This document shows, piece after piece, positions 9,087 to 18,095 of a stretch of 64,000 bases of DNA (the stretch's first letter is position 1; every line of letters begins with the position of its first letter). Made by a program: the position numbers and the translations under genes. The notes beneath the pieces were generated by a model. The model was not told the DNA's origin and did no database searches. It saw only the letters and a list, made by a program, of their open reading frames with translations. The stretch comes from Rhizobium sp. (GTDB lineage Bacteria; Pseudomonadota; Alphaproteobacteria; Rhizobiales; Rhizobiaceae), in assembly GCA_027533385.1 (NCBI GenBank), contig JAPZUE010000007.1, positions 1 to 64,000 of the forward strand, read 5' to 3'.

Positions 9087-9581
9087 TAACAAGTTATTGC
9101 CGCCAGATCCAAGACCCCCGCCCAGCGGTCAAAAATCGCACAATTTTCCTGGCGCGGAGGGCGTCGTCAGAACGCCATTCCACCTCGAAGAAAGCCGCCA
9201 CAATGTTTGATGAAACCCGGCCTCGTTAATGCCCGGTCCAGTCGCCGCCGCAACAGGGTCCATTAACATCGGGCCGACTGATTCCGTCAAGGGGTGGTCT
9301 GTGAAGGAAATGTTAACGCTATATGTTGTGGTGCAAGACTGTGGATAACGGGCAAAAGAGCGAAGTCACGGGAATGACACAGCTTTCTCGAACGGTGTGA
9401 CGCAAGCCCACCCGCATGTCTCTTGGCGAACAAATTCTGCCGGGCGAGATTTCGTCCCGAATTGGCCCGTACAGGCGGCCTCAGGGCGGGTTTTGAGAAC
9501 GATACCTGGGGCCGCCCGACTCTGGCGCAAAAACCTGGGGATGATGTGCGCCGCAACCACCACCGCTTGACACGGGTTTGC
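9087..9581. other. Long intergenic stretch between nrdJ and the chemoreceptor gene
   Basis: About 500 bases without a convincing coding frame on either strand. The open frames here have no good ribosome binding site and no recognisable product. A TTGACA hexamer occurs at 9567-9572, but the bases 17-18 downstream fall in a G-run, so no matching -10 exists. I see no known riboswitch; in particular, no cobalamin-riboswitch B12 box was found. Confidence 0.4.
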
Positions 9582-9604
9582 GGGGGGGGGGGGCGGGGCG
9601 GGGG
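9582..9604. repeat. Twelve-G homopolymer followed by G4 and G5 runs
   Basis: The plus strand reads twelve G, C, four G, C, five G, about 170 bases upstream of the chemoreceptor start. Such a tract is prone to slipped-strand length change and could form a G-quadruplex. It lies outside any gene. Confidence 0.7.
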
Positions 9605-9776
9605 CTGCCACCATTCGCCGCAGCGGTGCCCATATGCAATCTGCATGTTTCCTTCATTGCGCATCAATGAAATCGAAAGATGTAGAGGGTAGGAAAAGTG
9701 CAGAGTGTGGAATGAACTCCATTCACGGCCGTATTGGGCCACCTGCCAGGATGGCGGGATTGACGGAGTATCACCC

Positions 9777-11687
9777 ATGAGCATTGCAAATCTTTCCATT
9801 CTGAAGAAGGTGAGTCTTGTCGTCGTCCTGATGGGCGTCGCAGCCGCCGCCATTGCCGCCGTTGGCGCAAGTGGTCTGTCCTCGCTTGGTTCCGCCCTCA
9901 AGGACACCGGCGCACGCGAGGAGGTGGCCCGTGAGGCCATGGACCTGCGCATCGACATCATCGCGATATCGCGCATGACCTACCAGCTGGCCCTGGCGCC
10001 CGAAAAGGCTGCGGATTTCGCCGCTGAGACCGACAAGCGCGCCGGCGAGATGCTGGCCCGCCTGCCGAAGATCGCAACGACCGCAAGCCCGGCCGAAGTG
10101 CAGATCCTCGACCGCACCAAGGCCGCGCTCGACGCCTATTTCAACCAGATCCGCGCCATGGTCGCCGTGGCTGCGACGCCCGCCGGCCAGGATCCGGCCG
10201 TGATGAAGGCCGAGCTTGCCAAGGCGCTCGAAGCCCAGAAGGTCGTCACCGCTGTCGTCAAGGAATACTCGACCTCGTCTGCCGAAAGCCTGAAAGGTTC
10301 GCGTGAGGGCGCGCTTGCCGCCTCCGGCTTCACCATGCTGGTCCAGATCGTCACGGCCGCCGTCTGCATTGTCGCCGGCGTTGCGATCAGCTTCCTGCTT
10401 GCCCGTCGCGGCATCGTCAATCCGATCCGCAGCCTGACCGCGATCATGTCCGAAATGGCCTCCGGCAAGCTCGGCAGCAGCATTCCGGGCACAGACCGCA
10501 AGGACGAAATCGGCGAAATGGCCCGCGCGCTGGAAGTCTTCCGCACCAATGAAGAACAGATGCGCGCCATGGAAGCCCAGGAAGCGGCGCTGCACGCCCA
10601 GAGCAAGGACCTGCAGACCTCGATCAGCGGCATCGTGGCCGCTGCCGCTGCCGGTGACTTCTCCAAGCGCATTTCCAAGACCTATGACGATGCGGACCTG
10701 CAGCGCTTTGCCGGTTCGGTCAACGAACTCGTCGAAAACGTCGATCGCGGCGTCACCGAAGTCCGCCGCGTGATCGCCGCCCTTGCCGATGCCGATCTCA
10801 CGCATGAGATGCAGGGTCATTTCCAGGGCGCCTTTGCCGAACTCCAGGGCAACGTCAACCAGACGATGGCAGTCCTGCGCCAGACCATGGAGAACATTCT
10901 GAGCGCCGCCGGCACGATCACCGACAACTCCGGCGAGCTCTCTTCCGCAGCCAACCAGCTTGCCCGCCGCACCGAACAGCAGGCCGCCTCGCTCGAGGAA
11001 ACAGCGGCAGCCCTCGAAGAGATCACCACGACCGTGAAGACCTCGACCCAGCGCGCCAAGGAAGCCTCGCACATGGTGCAGGAGACCAAGAACAGCGCCG
11101 GCAAGTCGGGCGACATCGTGCGCAATGCGATTGACGCCATGGGCCGCATCGAGCAGTCCTCAAGCAAGATCAGCCAGATCATCGGCGTCATCGACGAGAT
11201 CGCCTTCCAGACCAATCTCTTGGCGCTGAACGCCGGCGTCGAGGCCGCGCGCGCCGGTGAAGCCGGCCGTGGTTTTGCGGTTGTCGCCCAGGAAGTGCGC
11301 GAACTGGCCCAGCGCTCGGCCAATGCGGCCAAGGAAATCAAGGCGCTGATCAATACGTCCGCCGACGAGGTCAAGGGCGGCGTATCGCTGGTTCTGTCGA
11401 CCGGCGATGCGCTGAAGGAGATCGAGGCGCTGGTCAACCGCGTCAACGACCATGTCGTCACGATTGCCCGCGCGGCCGAAGAGCAGTCCCTGGCGCTCGG
11501 CGAGATCAACACTTCGGTCAACCATATGGACCAGATGACCCAGCAGAACGCGGCCATGGTCGAAGAGACCACGGCTGCAAGCCAGGTGCTCGCCGGCGAA
11601 GCCCGCCAGCTGCAGGCGCAGCTCGCCCGCTTCAAGCTGGAAGGGGGCGCGTCTTCGGCCTCGGCTGGCTATCGCACGGCAGCCTGA
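9777..11687 (+). CDS. Methyl-accepting chemotaxis protein (transmembrane chemoreceptor)
   Basis: A 636-residue receptor. The first membrane helix (about residues 11-33) and second (about 187-215) bracket a periplasmic helical domain of about 150 residues, then a HAMP region ([20 protein letters not shown]) and a further HAMP-like/coiled segment. The long signalling coiled coil carries the highly conserved hairpin tip [20 protein letters not shown]. It should relay ligand state to CheA/CheW. No CheR-tethering pentapeptide is seen at the C-terminus. The chosen ATG has GGAG ten bases upstream; the longer frame upstream is unlikely. No che genes are nearby. The ligand is unknown; the periplasmic part resembles four-helix-bundle sensors. 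Confidence 0.95.
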   Translation: MSIANLSILKKVSLVVVLMGVAAAAIAAVGASGLSSLGSALKDTGAREEVAREAMDLRIDIIAISRMTYQLALAPEKAADFAAETDKRAGEMLARLPKIATTASPAEVQILDRTKAALDAYFNQIRAMVAVAATPAGQDPAVMKAELAKALEAQKVVTAVVKEYSTSSAESLKGSREGALAASGFTMLVQIVTAAVCIVAGVAISFLLARRGIVNPIRSLTAIMSEMASGKLGSSIPGTDRKDEIGEMARALEVFRTNEEQMRAMEAQEAALHAQSKDLQTSISGIVAAAAAGDFSKRISKTYDDADLQRFAGSVNELVENVDRGVTEVRRVIAALADADLTHEMQGHFQGAFAELQGNVNQTMAVLRQTMENILSAAGTITDNSGELSSAANQLARRTEQQAASLEETAAALEEITTTVKTSTQRAKEASHMVQETKNSAGKSGDIVRNAIDAMGRIEQSSSKISQIIGVIDEIAFQTNLLALNAGVEAARAGEAGRGFAVVAQEVRELAQRSANAAKEIKALINTSADEVKGGVSLVLSTGDALKEIEALVNRVNDHVVTIARAAEEQSLALGEINTSVNHMDQMTQQNAAMVEETTAASQVLAGEARQLQAQLARFKLEGGASSASAGYRTAA

Positions 11688-11718
11688 GATCTTTCGAGAT
11701 TTTGCAAATTGGCGAACT

Positions 11719-11750
11719 AAAGAAGCGCCGCAGCGATGCGGCGCTTCTTT
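11719..11750 (+). terminator. Rho-independent terminator after the chemoreceptor gene
   Basis: A 13-base-pair stem AAAGAAGCGCCGC / GCGGCGCTTCTTT with a six-base loop and a T-rich 3' arm, 31 bases after the stop codon. Confidence 0.85.
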
Positions 11751-11887
11751 CGTCTTTCATGCCCTTGCCTGTCGCCGTCGGCTGTTCGTCTCCCGAAGAA
11801 GTGCCTTGCACCAGCCGGGATTTCGGATAAAAGCCGGCCCGCACTATCCGGTCGCAGCCTACCCGGTCAAAACAAGGACACCTGAAT

Positions 11888-12595
11888 ATGAAGACATTCG
11901 TCGTCTGCTCCGGCGGACTCGATTCTGTTGCGCTCGCCTATAAGACGGCGGCGGAAACCGACCTTCTCGGTCTGATCTCCTTCGATTATGGCCAGCGCCA
12001 CCGAAAGGAACTCGACTATGCCGCGCGCGCGGCAGAGCGGCTTGCCGTTCCCCATCACGTCATCGATATCCGCCCGATCGGCATCCATCTGACAGGCTCG
12101 GCGCTGACCGACGATGTCGATGTGCCGGATGGTCACTATGCCGAAGAGATCATGAAGATCACCGTTGTACCCAATCGCAATGCCATCATGTTGACCATTG
12201 CCTTCGGCCTGGCCGCAGCCAAAGGGGCCGACGCCGTCGCAATTGCGGTGCATGGTGGCGACCACTTCATCTATCCGGATTGCCGTCCCGGTTTCGTCGA
12301 CAGCTTCCAGGTCATGCAGGACCATGCGCTGGAAGGCTATGCCAATGTCCGGCTGCTGGCGCCCTTCGTTGCGATCTCCAAGGCTGAGATCGTCGCCGAA
12401 GGGGCACGCCATGCGACGCCCTTTGCCGAGACCTGGTCCTGCTACAAGGGCGGCGAGCAGCATTGCGGCCGATGCGGCACCTGCGTCGAGCGCCAGGAAG
12501 CGTTCCACTTGGCAGGGGTCGCCGATCCCACGGCTTACGAGGATCCGGATTTCTGGCGGCACGCGACAGGCGGCTTCAAGGCGGAGGCGGTCTGA
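11888..12595 (+). CDS. queC: 7-cyano-7-deazaguanine (preQ0) synthase
   Basis: This 235-residue ATP-dependent enzyme converts 7-carboxy-7-deazaguanine to preQ0, the last step before queuosine-type tRNA modification. The PP-loop ATP motif SGGLDS is at residues 8-13. A C-terminal zinc-binding cysteine cluster (C-x8-C-x2-C-x2-C, HCGRCGTC) begins near residue 185. It leads a tight queC-queD-queE operon with a two-base gap to queD. Length is normal for the family. About 137 bases of leader separate it from the previous terminator, and no preQ1 riboswitch is obvious there. Confidence 0.97.
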   Translation: MKTFVVCSGGLDSVALAYKTAAETDLLGLISFDYGQRHRKELDYAARAAERLAVPHHVIDIRPIGIHLTGSALTDDVDVPDGHYAEEIMKITVVPNRNAIMLTIAFGLAAAKGADAVAIAVHGGDHFIYPDCRPGFVDSFQVMQDHALEGYANVRLLAPFVAISKAEIVAEGARHATPFAETWSCYKGGEQHCGRCGTCVERQEAFHLAGVADPTAYEDPDFWRHATGGFKAEAV

Positions 12596-12597
12596 CC

Positions 12598-12954
12598 ATG
12601 TTTCGCATCATGAAGGAGTTCCATTTCTCGGCCTCCCACCAGCTCGACCATCTCCCCTCAGACCATCAATGCGCCCGCCTGCATGGCCACAACTATATCG
12701 TGGTGGTGGAGCTCGCCGGTGAGGCGCTGAATGCCGACGGCTTCGTTCGGGATTACCAGGATCTCGCAGCGCTCAAGACCTATATCGACACGCATTTCGA
12801 TCATCGGCACCTGAACGACATCATCAAGGATCGACCGACCTCGGCGGAAAACCTCGCCAAGCACTTCTATGACTGGTGCAAAAGCCGCTTCCCCGAGACG
12901 GCAGCCGTCAAGGTCAGCGAAACACCGAAGACCTGGGCGGAGTATCGGCCGTGA
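12598..12954 (+). CDS. queD: 6-carboxy-5,6,7,8-tetrahydropterin synthase
   Basis: This 118-residue enzyme makes 6-carboxytetrahydropterin from dihydroneopterin triphosphate, the substrate for QueE. Family motifs are seen: FSASHQL with a zinc histidine, the catalytic cysteine and zinc pair in [16 protein letters not shown], and TSAENLA. The ATG follows the queC stop by two bases, and the gene ends in a GTGA overlap with queE. GTP cyclohydrolase, which supplies the pathway, is not in the window. Confidence 0.96.
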   Translation: MFRIMKEFHFSASHQLDHLPSDHQCARLHGHNYIVVVELAGEALNADGFVRDYQDLAALKTYIDTHFDHRHLNDIIKDRPTSAENLAKHFYDWCKSRFPETAAVKVSETPKTWAEYRP

Positions 12955-13688
12955 GCGGTGACGAGGCTGCGCTGATCCGCGTCAGCGAGATCTTCGAGCC
13001 CACGATCCAGGGGGAGGGCGCACTGATCGGCCAGCCGACGGTCTTCGTGCGTACCGGCGGCTGCGACTATCGTTGCCTGTGGTGCGACAGTCTGCATGCG
13101 GTCGAGAGCCGTTTCCGCGACAGCTGGCGTCCGATGACGGTCGAGGCGATCTGGGCAGAGATCGAGACCCTGTCAAAGGGCCGGCCGCTCGTCGTGTCTC
13201 TCTCGGGTGGCAATCCGGCGATCCAGCCCCTCGGGCCGCTGATCCGTCATGGCCGGCAACGGGGCTATCGCTTTGCGCTGGAGACGCAGGCTTCGCTGTC
13301 TCGGCCCTGGTTCCGCGATCTTGACACGCTTGTCCTGTCGCCCAAGCCGCCATCCAGCGGTATGGGCTATGACGAGGACAGGTTGCGGGAATGTCTGGCC
13401 GATGCGGGCAAGGGACCTCAGGTGGTTCTCAAGTTTGTCGTTTTCGACGAGCTCGACCTGAAATTTGCGCGCGACGTCTCCCGGCGTTTTGCCGGTCTTC
13501 CCGTCTATCTCCAGCCGGGCAACCACACGCCTCCGCCGCCGGAGGCCGAGGATGCGGCCATCGACATGGCCGGCGTGATGGCGCGCATGCACTGGCTTGT
13601 TGATGCCGTGATGGCCGATGCCTGGCATGAGGCGATCGTCCTGCCGCAATTGCATGTGCTCCTGTGGGGCAATCGCCGGGGCGTCTGA
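12951..13688 (+). CDS. queE: 7-carboxy-7-deazaguanine synthase (radical SAM)
   Basis: This 245-residue radical SAM enzyme performs the ring contraction that forms the 7-deazaguanine core. The N-terminus shows the QueE substrate-binding block [15 protein letters not shown], then the cluster ligands C-x3-C-x2-C (CDYRCLWC), and [12 protein letters not shown] in the SAM-binding region. The start is GTG, overlapping the queD TGA, which implies translational coupling; the longer ATG frame would run backwards into queD. The gene is typical of the longer alphaproteobacterial QueE form. Confidence 0.96.
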   Translation: MSGDEAALIRVSEIFEPTIQGEGALIGQPTVFVRTGGCDYRCLWCDSLHAVESRFRDSWRPMTVEAIWAEIETLSKGRPLVVSLSGGNPAIQPLGPLIRHGRQRGYRFALETQASLSRPWFRDLDTLVLSPKPPSSGMGYDEDRLRECLADAGKGPQVVLKFVVFDELDLKFARDVSRRFAGLPVYLQPGNHTPPPPEAEDAAIDMAGVMARMHWLVDAVMADAWHEAIVLPQLHVLLWGNRRGV

Positions 13689-13899
13689 TCGGCGTCATGC
13701 CGGCAAGGGGTGGGGCCTGCTCAGGAGACCGCGAGCTTGAGCTCGTAGATTCGTAAGTTCGGTAAATACCAAAATGACGAAGCCGTCGCATTGATGGAGC
13801 GCTTCTTGTCATGGGTGTCGTGGAACAGGCAGAGTGGCCCAGACATTGAGGCTGGCATCGCGCATGGTCAGAGTCGTTCAGGTGAAGGAGTAAGGGTTG

Positions 13900-14529
13900 A
13901 TGAAGCTGTTGTTGTTGGGCGCGACCGGACTTGTCGGCGGTCATGTCCTGGATCTGGCGCTCGCCGACCCGCGGGTGACGACCGTCACGGCCCCGACCCG
14001 CAGACCGCTGCCATCGCGCCCCGGTCTGGTCGCGCCCGTGGTGGATTTCGACAGCCTGCCACAGGACCCTTCGATCTGGACCGCCGATGCCGTGATTTGT
14101 GCGCTCGGCACGACGCTGAAGCTGGCCGGATCGCGCGAGCGGTTTTATCGCGTTGACCACGACTATGCGCTCGATACGGCAAAACTGGCGAGGGCGCATG
14201 GTGCACGCACCTTCGTCCTCAATTCGGCCAAGGGCTCGCACGTCAAATCGCTCTTTTTCTACAGCCGGGTAAAGGGCGAGATCGAGGGTGACATCCTGGC
14301 CCTCGGTTTCGAACGCACCGTGATCGTCCGTCCGGGATTGATCGACGGTCCGCGTTCGCAGCCCCGTCCGATGGAGGAATGGGCAGGCAGGGTGCTCTCG
14401 GTGCTGAAACCGGTTCTGCCGGCCTCGATGCGGGCCAACCCGCCGGAGCGAATTGCCCGCGCCATGCTCGATGCCGCCATCGACGCCCCGCCGGGCGTGA
14501 CGGTCGTGCCGTCTGAGGACCTGCTCTAG
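13900..14529 (+). CDS. NAD(P)-binding Rossmann-fold protein (atypical SDR / epimerase-like)
   Basis: A 209-residue protein with the nucleotide motif GATGLVGGHV at residues 8-17, close to the N-terminus, and an atypical short-chain dehydrogenase pattern (ICALGTT, VLNSAKGS, FFYSRVKGEIE with a Tyr-x3-Lys-like SRVKG, VIVRPGLIDGPR). It resembles the HTATIP2/YbjT-like oxidoreductase group. The true substrate is not deducible. The ATG is preceded by GGAG ten bases upstream; the TTG just before it is less likely. The preceding 200 bases hold nothing recognisable. Confidence 0.85.
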   Translation: MKLLLLGATGLVGGHVLDLALADPRVTTVTAPTRRPLPSRPGLVAPVVDFDSLPQDPSIWTADAVICALGTTLKLAGSRERFYRVDHDYALDTAKLARAHGARTFVLNSAKGSHVKSLFFYSRVKGEIEGDILALGFERTVIVRPGLIDGPRSQPRPMEEWAGRVLSVLKPVLPASMRANPPERIARAMLDAAIDAPPGVTVVPSEDLL

Positions 14530-14639
14530 GCCGATCGATAGACGAGGGTGACCATCCAGGCTGTCCAGCCGAAGCACACGAGAGCGATCCGGTCGAACGG
14601 TGATTTTGTTCCGTATCCGCCGGTAAAGCGCCGCGACAA
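14526..14639 (-). CDS. Possible 37-residue membrane microprotein or gene remnant
   Basis: A minus-strand frame beginning with TTG directly after a terminator hairpin encodes 37 residues with one hydrophobic helix (IALVCFGWTAWMVTLVY) flanked by charged ends. The composition looks protein-like. There is no ribosome binding site, because the bases before TTG are the terminator T-tract. It overlaps the end of the neighbouring gene by four bases. It is most likely chance or a remnant. Confidence 0.15.
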   Translation of the reverse strand: MSRRFTGGYGTKSPFDRIALVCFGWTAWMVTLVYRSA

Positions 14640-14668
14640 AAAAAGGCCGCCCCCGGGGGGACGGCCTT
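14638..14668 (-). terminator. Rho-independent terminator of the chemoreceptor/Cache operon
   Basis: Reading the minus strand, AAGGCCG-CCCCC pairs with GGGGG-CGGCCTT and is followed by TTTTTTT. It lies 25 bases after the stop of the secreted Cache-like protein. Confidence 0.85.
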
Positions 14669-14692
14669 CCGCTCGGGAGGGATTGGCGGATC

Positions 14693-15271
14693 TTAGAGTG
14701 CGTCCATGTTGACGCCGATGGTGATGGCTCCGATCGGGGCGCCGGTCTCGTCGCTGATCGTGACGGAGGCCTGCGACTGCAGTGCCTGGGTCGATTCATC
14801 CTTTTCCACCGCATCGACGAAGATCGCATCCTTGCCGGCGCCGAAACTCTTGGTGAACTTGTCCTCGTCGCCCTGCCAGTAGTCTGAGGTGACGTCGCTC
14901 TGGCCGACATTGAGGCCCTTGGCATCCATGACAAAGAGTTCGGCGAAGGCGCCTTCAGAACCGGCCTGCTTTTCCTGCAGGAATTTCGACAGGTCATTTC
15001 CGAGGATCTCGTCGATCATCGGCTTTTCTGCGGATTCCACCTCGGCGCGCCATTTCTGGTCGAGTGCCTCGATATCGGCTGCGGCAAGCGCGGCGTTCTT
15101 TTCGTTCTGCGCCTTGATCGCGGCAATCACCACGGGATCGCTAAGCCAGGGCACGACCTTTTCCTGGACGAAGGCGGTGACGGGCGCGACATGCGCCTCT
15201 TCTGCGGATGCCAGACCGGCCGTCATCGTGAAGCTACCGATTACGAGAATGCTTTTCAAAATGCTCTTCAT
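14693..15271 (-). CDS. Secreted Cache/PDC-like sensor-domain protein
   Basis: This 192-residue protein has a signal peptide (basic start, hydrophobic stretch, cleavage near GLASA-EE). The mature part is one small domain with a helical N-terminal half and a PDC/Cache-type pattern: FVMDAKGLNVGQSDVTSDYW, an acidic loop, then QASVTISDETGAPIGAITIGV. It has no output domain. Such stand-alone Cache proteins are presumed to be periplasmic ligand binders. It lies 74 bases downstream of a chemoreceptor on the same strand and before a shared terminator, so it may be that receptor's partner. The partnership is inference. Confidence 0.75.
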   Translation of the reverse strand: MKSILKSILVIGSFTMTAGLASAEEAHVAPVTAFVQEKVVPWLSDPVVIAAIKAQNEKNAALAAADIEALDQKWRAEVESAEKPMIDEILGNDLSKFLQEKQAGSEGAFAELFVMDAKGLNVGQSDVTSDYWQGDEDKFTKSFGAGKDAIFVDAVEKDESTQALQSQASVTISDETGAPIGAITIGVNMDAL

Positions 15272-15345
15272 CGAAATGTCTCCTCTCGTGTTGATGAAGT
15301 CGGGCCCCCAGAACTCCCCCGGGTCCCCTTGGGAGGTGAAAAAAC

Positions 15346-17118
15346 TCAGGCAGCCCGGGATGCCGGATGATCGGCGGCAAGGCTGAAGCGGCCTGCGGCC
15401 TCCTGCAGCAGGCGGCTCTGGTTCAACAGGTCGTGGCAGGCAGCCGAGGTTTCCTCGACCATGGCGGCATTGCGCTGGGTCGCCTGATCCATGTCGTTGA
15501 TCGCGTGGTTGATTTCCTTCAGGCCCGACGACTGTTCGCGATAGGACGAGGCGATCGCCACGATGGTTTCGGCGATATTGCCGATCCGCTCCTCGATCTT
15601 GAGAAGCGCCGTGCCGGTCTCGTTGACCAGGCTGACACCTCCGGCGACCTCGGCATTCGAGGTGGCGACGAGCTGCTTGATCTCCTTGGCGGCATTGGCC
15701 GAACGCTGGGCGAGTTCGCGAACTTCCTGGGCAACGACGGCGAAGCCCTTTCCGGCCTCCCCGGCACGGGCGGCTTCCACGCCGGCATTGAGGGCCAGCA
15801 GATTGGTCTGGAAGGCGATCTCGTCGATGACGGAGATGATCTGGCCGATCTGCGAGGACGAGGACTGGATGCGGTCCATGGCGCCGATCGCCCGGCGCAC
15901 CACCTCTGCGGATTCGCGCGCCTCGGTCTTGGCCTCGTTCACCATGCGACCGGCATGATCGGCCCCCTTGGAGGAGGTCTCGACGGTGCTGGCGACTTCG
16001 TCCAGGGCGGCCGCCGTTTCCTCGAGCGACGCAGCCTGCTGTTCCGTGCGCTTGGCGAGTTGCTCGGCCTGGCTCGCAAGCTCGCCTGCGCCGTTTTCGA
16101 CGGCGAGAGAGGCGGTCTTGATCGAGCTGATCGCCAGGGCGACGCTGTCGACCATGCCGTTGAAGTCGACGCGCAGCTGTTCGAAATCGGGTCCGAGATC
16201 CTGAAGGCGGGTGGCGAGCTGGCCGCCGGCGAGCAGAGACAGCGCTTCGCCGACGCGGGCGATGATGCGCCGCTGCGTCTCCGCGGCTTCTTCGGTCATT
16301 GCCGTGTTGCGGGCCCGCTCCTGATCAAGAACGATCTGCTGCTGGTTGGCCCGATCGCGCTGGGCCTGGGTTTCGATGGCATCCAGCCGGAACTGCTCGA
16401 GCGCCCGGGCAAGAAAGCCGACTTCGTCGCCCTTGTTCTGGAAGAGCACGGGAGTGTCCATGTCACCCTGCTGCAGGGCGGTGATACGGCTGCTGATCGC
16501 GCCGAGGGGACGTCCGACAAGGCGCCGCATGGCAACCAGAAAGGCGGTAACCGCGATGGTGATGACGGCCGCCTGGATGGCAAGCGAGATCAGCGCGCTG
16601 TTTCGGGCGGTCGCCATCACGCGCTCGGCCGACCAGGTGGTGTAGACATAACCGGGGATCTTGCCGCTCTTGTCGACGGGCAGCGGTGTCACGAAGGACA
16701 CGAGACCCGCGCCGATATTGCTTTCGTCGATCAGCTGCTTGTCCGGTGCCGCTTTCAGCGCAGCCGTGATCGTCTCGTCTGTTGCCAGGCCTTCAACGCC
16801 GTCGCGGCGCCAGCTATCGACGAATGCCATCTGTGCATTGAGGGCGGCGAACTGCACGAGGTCGAGCGATACGTCGTCGCGATAGACCTTGTAGGTCTCA
16901 GCGACCGCATCGGCCTTGCCCCATTTGACGCCACCGGCGGCCAGGTCGGCGAACTGTGTCGAGTCCTTGCCCCATCCGGCCTCGGCCAGCGCCAGGATGG
17001 TGTTGCGCTGGCTGATCCAGCTGTAGCTCGAGAGGCCTGCGATGCCGACGAGATTGATGCCCACGATCAGCATAGCCAGTTTCGTGGTGAGGGAGAATGA
17101 CTTGAGCATACGCAACAT
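15346..17118 (-). CDS. Methyl-accepting chemotaxis protein with periplasmic sensor domain
   Basis: A 590-residue chemoreceptor. One membrane helix (about residues 13-35) and a second (about 186-205) flank a periplasmic sensor of about 150 residues. This is followed by HAMP (RRLVGRPLGAISSRITALQQ) and a cytoplasmic signalling domain with the invariant tip [20 protein letters not shown]. The signalling half is closely related to the receptor at 9.8-11.7 kb, while the sensors differ. No CheR pentapeptide is seen. The start ATG has GGGAGG 11 bases upstream; a second ATG three codons in is possible. It is probably co-transcribed with the secreted Cache-like protein. Confidence 0.95.
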   Translation of the reverse strand: MLRMLKSFSLTTKLAMLIVGINLVGIAGLSSYSWISQRNTILALAEAGWGKDSTQFADLAAGGVKWGKADAVAETYKVYRDDVSLDLVQFAALNAQMAFVDSWRRDGVEGLATDETITAALKAAPDKQLIDESNIGAGLVSFVTPLPVDKSGKIPGYVYTTWSAERVMATARNSALISLAIQAAVITIAVTAFLVAMRRLVGRPLGAISSRITALQQGDMDTPVLFQNKGDEVGFLARALEQFRLDAIETQAQRDRANQQQIVLDQERARNTAMTEEAAETQRRIIARVGEALSLLAGGQLATRLQDLGPDFEQLRVDFNGMVDSVALAISSIKTASLAVENGAGELASQAEQLAKRTEQQAASLEETAAALDEVASTVETSSKGADHAGRMVNEAKTEARESAEVVRRAIGAMDRIQSSSSQIGQIISVIDEIAFQTNLLALNAGVEAARAGEAGKGFAVVAQEVRELAQRSANAAKEIKQLVATSNAEVAGGVSLVNETGTALLKIEERIGNIAETIVAIASSYREQSSGLKEINHAINDMDQATQRNAAMVEETSAACHDLLNQSRLLQEAAGRFSLAADHPASRAA

Positions 17119-17322
17119 GTGGCAGGCGACCTCCCATCGCAGCAGGCAATCAATGGAAGGGGCCCCCGGGCCGGAGGCGCTCCGCGAGGCGGGAGCGATT
17201 CCCGACCGTCACGGCTATTTTTAATACTCGAAAATTAATGCTTGCTAAAGTTCGGATATGAAAATGAACGCATATGGGAGATATTGTGCCAGGTTGGTTC
17301 CCCACACCCTCCCTTGAACGCC

Positions 17323-17350
17323 AAAACCCGCCTCGGGGGAGGCGGGTTTT
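17323..17350 (-). terminator. Terminator after gpt
   Basis: A 12-base-pair stem AAAACCCGCCTC / GAGGCGGGTTTT with a four-base loop, 22 bases beyond the gpt stop codon. The A/T-rich stem ends make it usable in both directions. Confidence 0.8.
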
Positions 17351-17372
17351 ATACGGTCGGTGCTGCCTGTGA

Positions 17373-17870
17373 TCAGCCCTTGGAGCCCTTGGCGATCGGC
17401 TCCTGATAGGTGAAGCCCATGTCCCAGGGGAAATAGATCCAGGTATCCTGGGAGACTTCCGTTACGAAAGTGTCGATGGTCGGAACGCCCTTCGGCTTGG
17501 CATAGACGCAGGCGAAATGGGCCTTCGGCATCATTTCGCGCACTTCGAGCGCCGTCTTGCCGGTGTCGGTCAGGTCGTCGACGACAAGCACGCCTTCGCC
17601 GCCATTGACCGTCAGATCGGCAGAAATGCCCTTGAGCAGGTTCATTTCGCCCTGGTTGACATAGTCATGGTAGGAGGCGATGCAGACCGTCTCGATCAGG
17701 CGGATGTTGAGTTCGCGGGAGATGATCGCCGCCGGCACGAGGCCGCCGCGGGTGATGCAGACGATGGCCTTGAAGTCCTGGTTCAGACCGGCGAGGCGCC
17801 AGGCGAGCGCGCGGGCGTCGCGGTGGAACTGATCCCAGGAGACGGGAAAGGCTTTATCGGGAAGAGACAT
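17373..17870 (-). CDS. gpt: Xanthine (xanthine-guanine) phosphoribosyltransferase
   Basis: This 165-residue purine salvage enzyme transfers the phosphoribosyl group of PRPP to xanthine or guanine. The PRPP-binding motif [13 protein letters not shown] is at about residues 94-106, after an N-terminal [16 protein letters not shown] block typical of Gpt. The C-terminal WIYFPWDMG is also characteristic. The gene is monocistronic, with its own terminator. The 225 bases upstream, before the stress-protein gene, hold no other gene. Confidence 0.95.
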   Translation of the reverse strand: MSLPDKAFPVSWDQFHRDARALAWRLAGLNQDFKAIVCITRGGLVPAAIISRELNIRLIETVCIASYHDYVNQGEMNLLKGISADLTVNGGEGVLVVDDLTDTGKTALEVREMMPKAHFACVYAKPKGVPTIDTFVTEVSQDTWIYFPWDMGFTYQEPIAKGSKG

Positions 17871-18095
17871 GGGAAGAGGGCTCCGCTGGCTGGATGGTAT
17901 CGTCCGCGCCGGATTGCGGCGCCATGGACCGGAACCTCTTGGCAGGCCGCCATGAGGCGGTGCTCAAACGCGTTTCGCGCGGCTTTTGCCGCGCGAAGCT
18001 CGTTCCCTTGAGGGCTCCAGTCTTTGGCCGTTGCTATTAGCGGGAATCCGAAGCCTCTGGCAAGGCCTCCTCTTCCCGGCCGGGCAAGGGCGGGA

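Noticed and set aside
8943..9300. Cobalamin riboswitch upstream of nrdJ
   Set aside because: A B12-dependent gene could have one, but I found no B12-box consensus; NrdR boxes explain the regulation better.
9287..9976. 229-codon minus-strand frame upstream of the chemoreceptor
   Set aside because: It runs through the poly-G tract and into the receptor gene, with low-complexity Pro/Arg content and no RBS.
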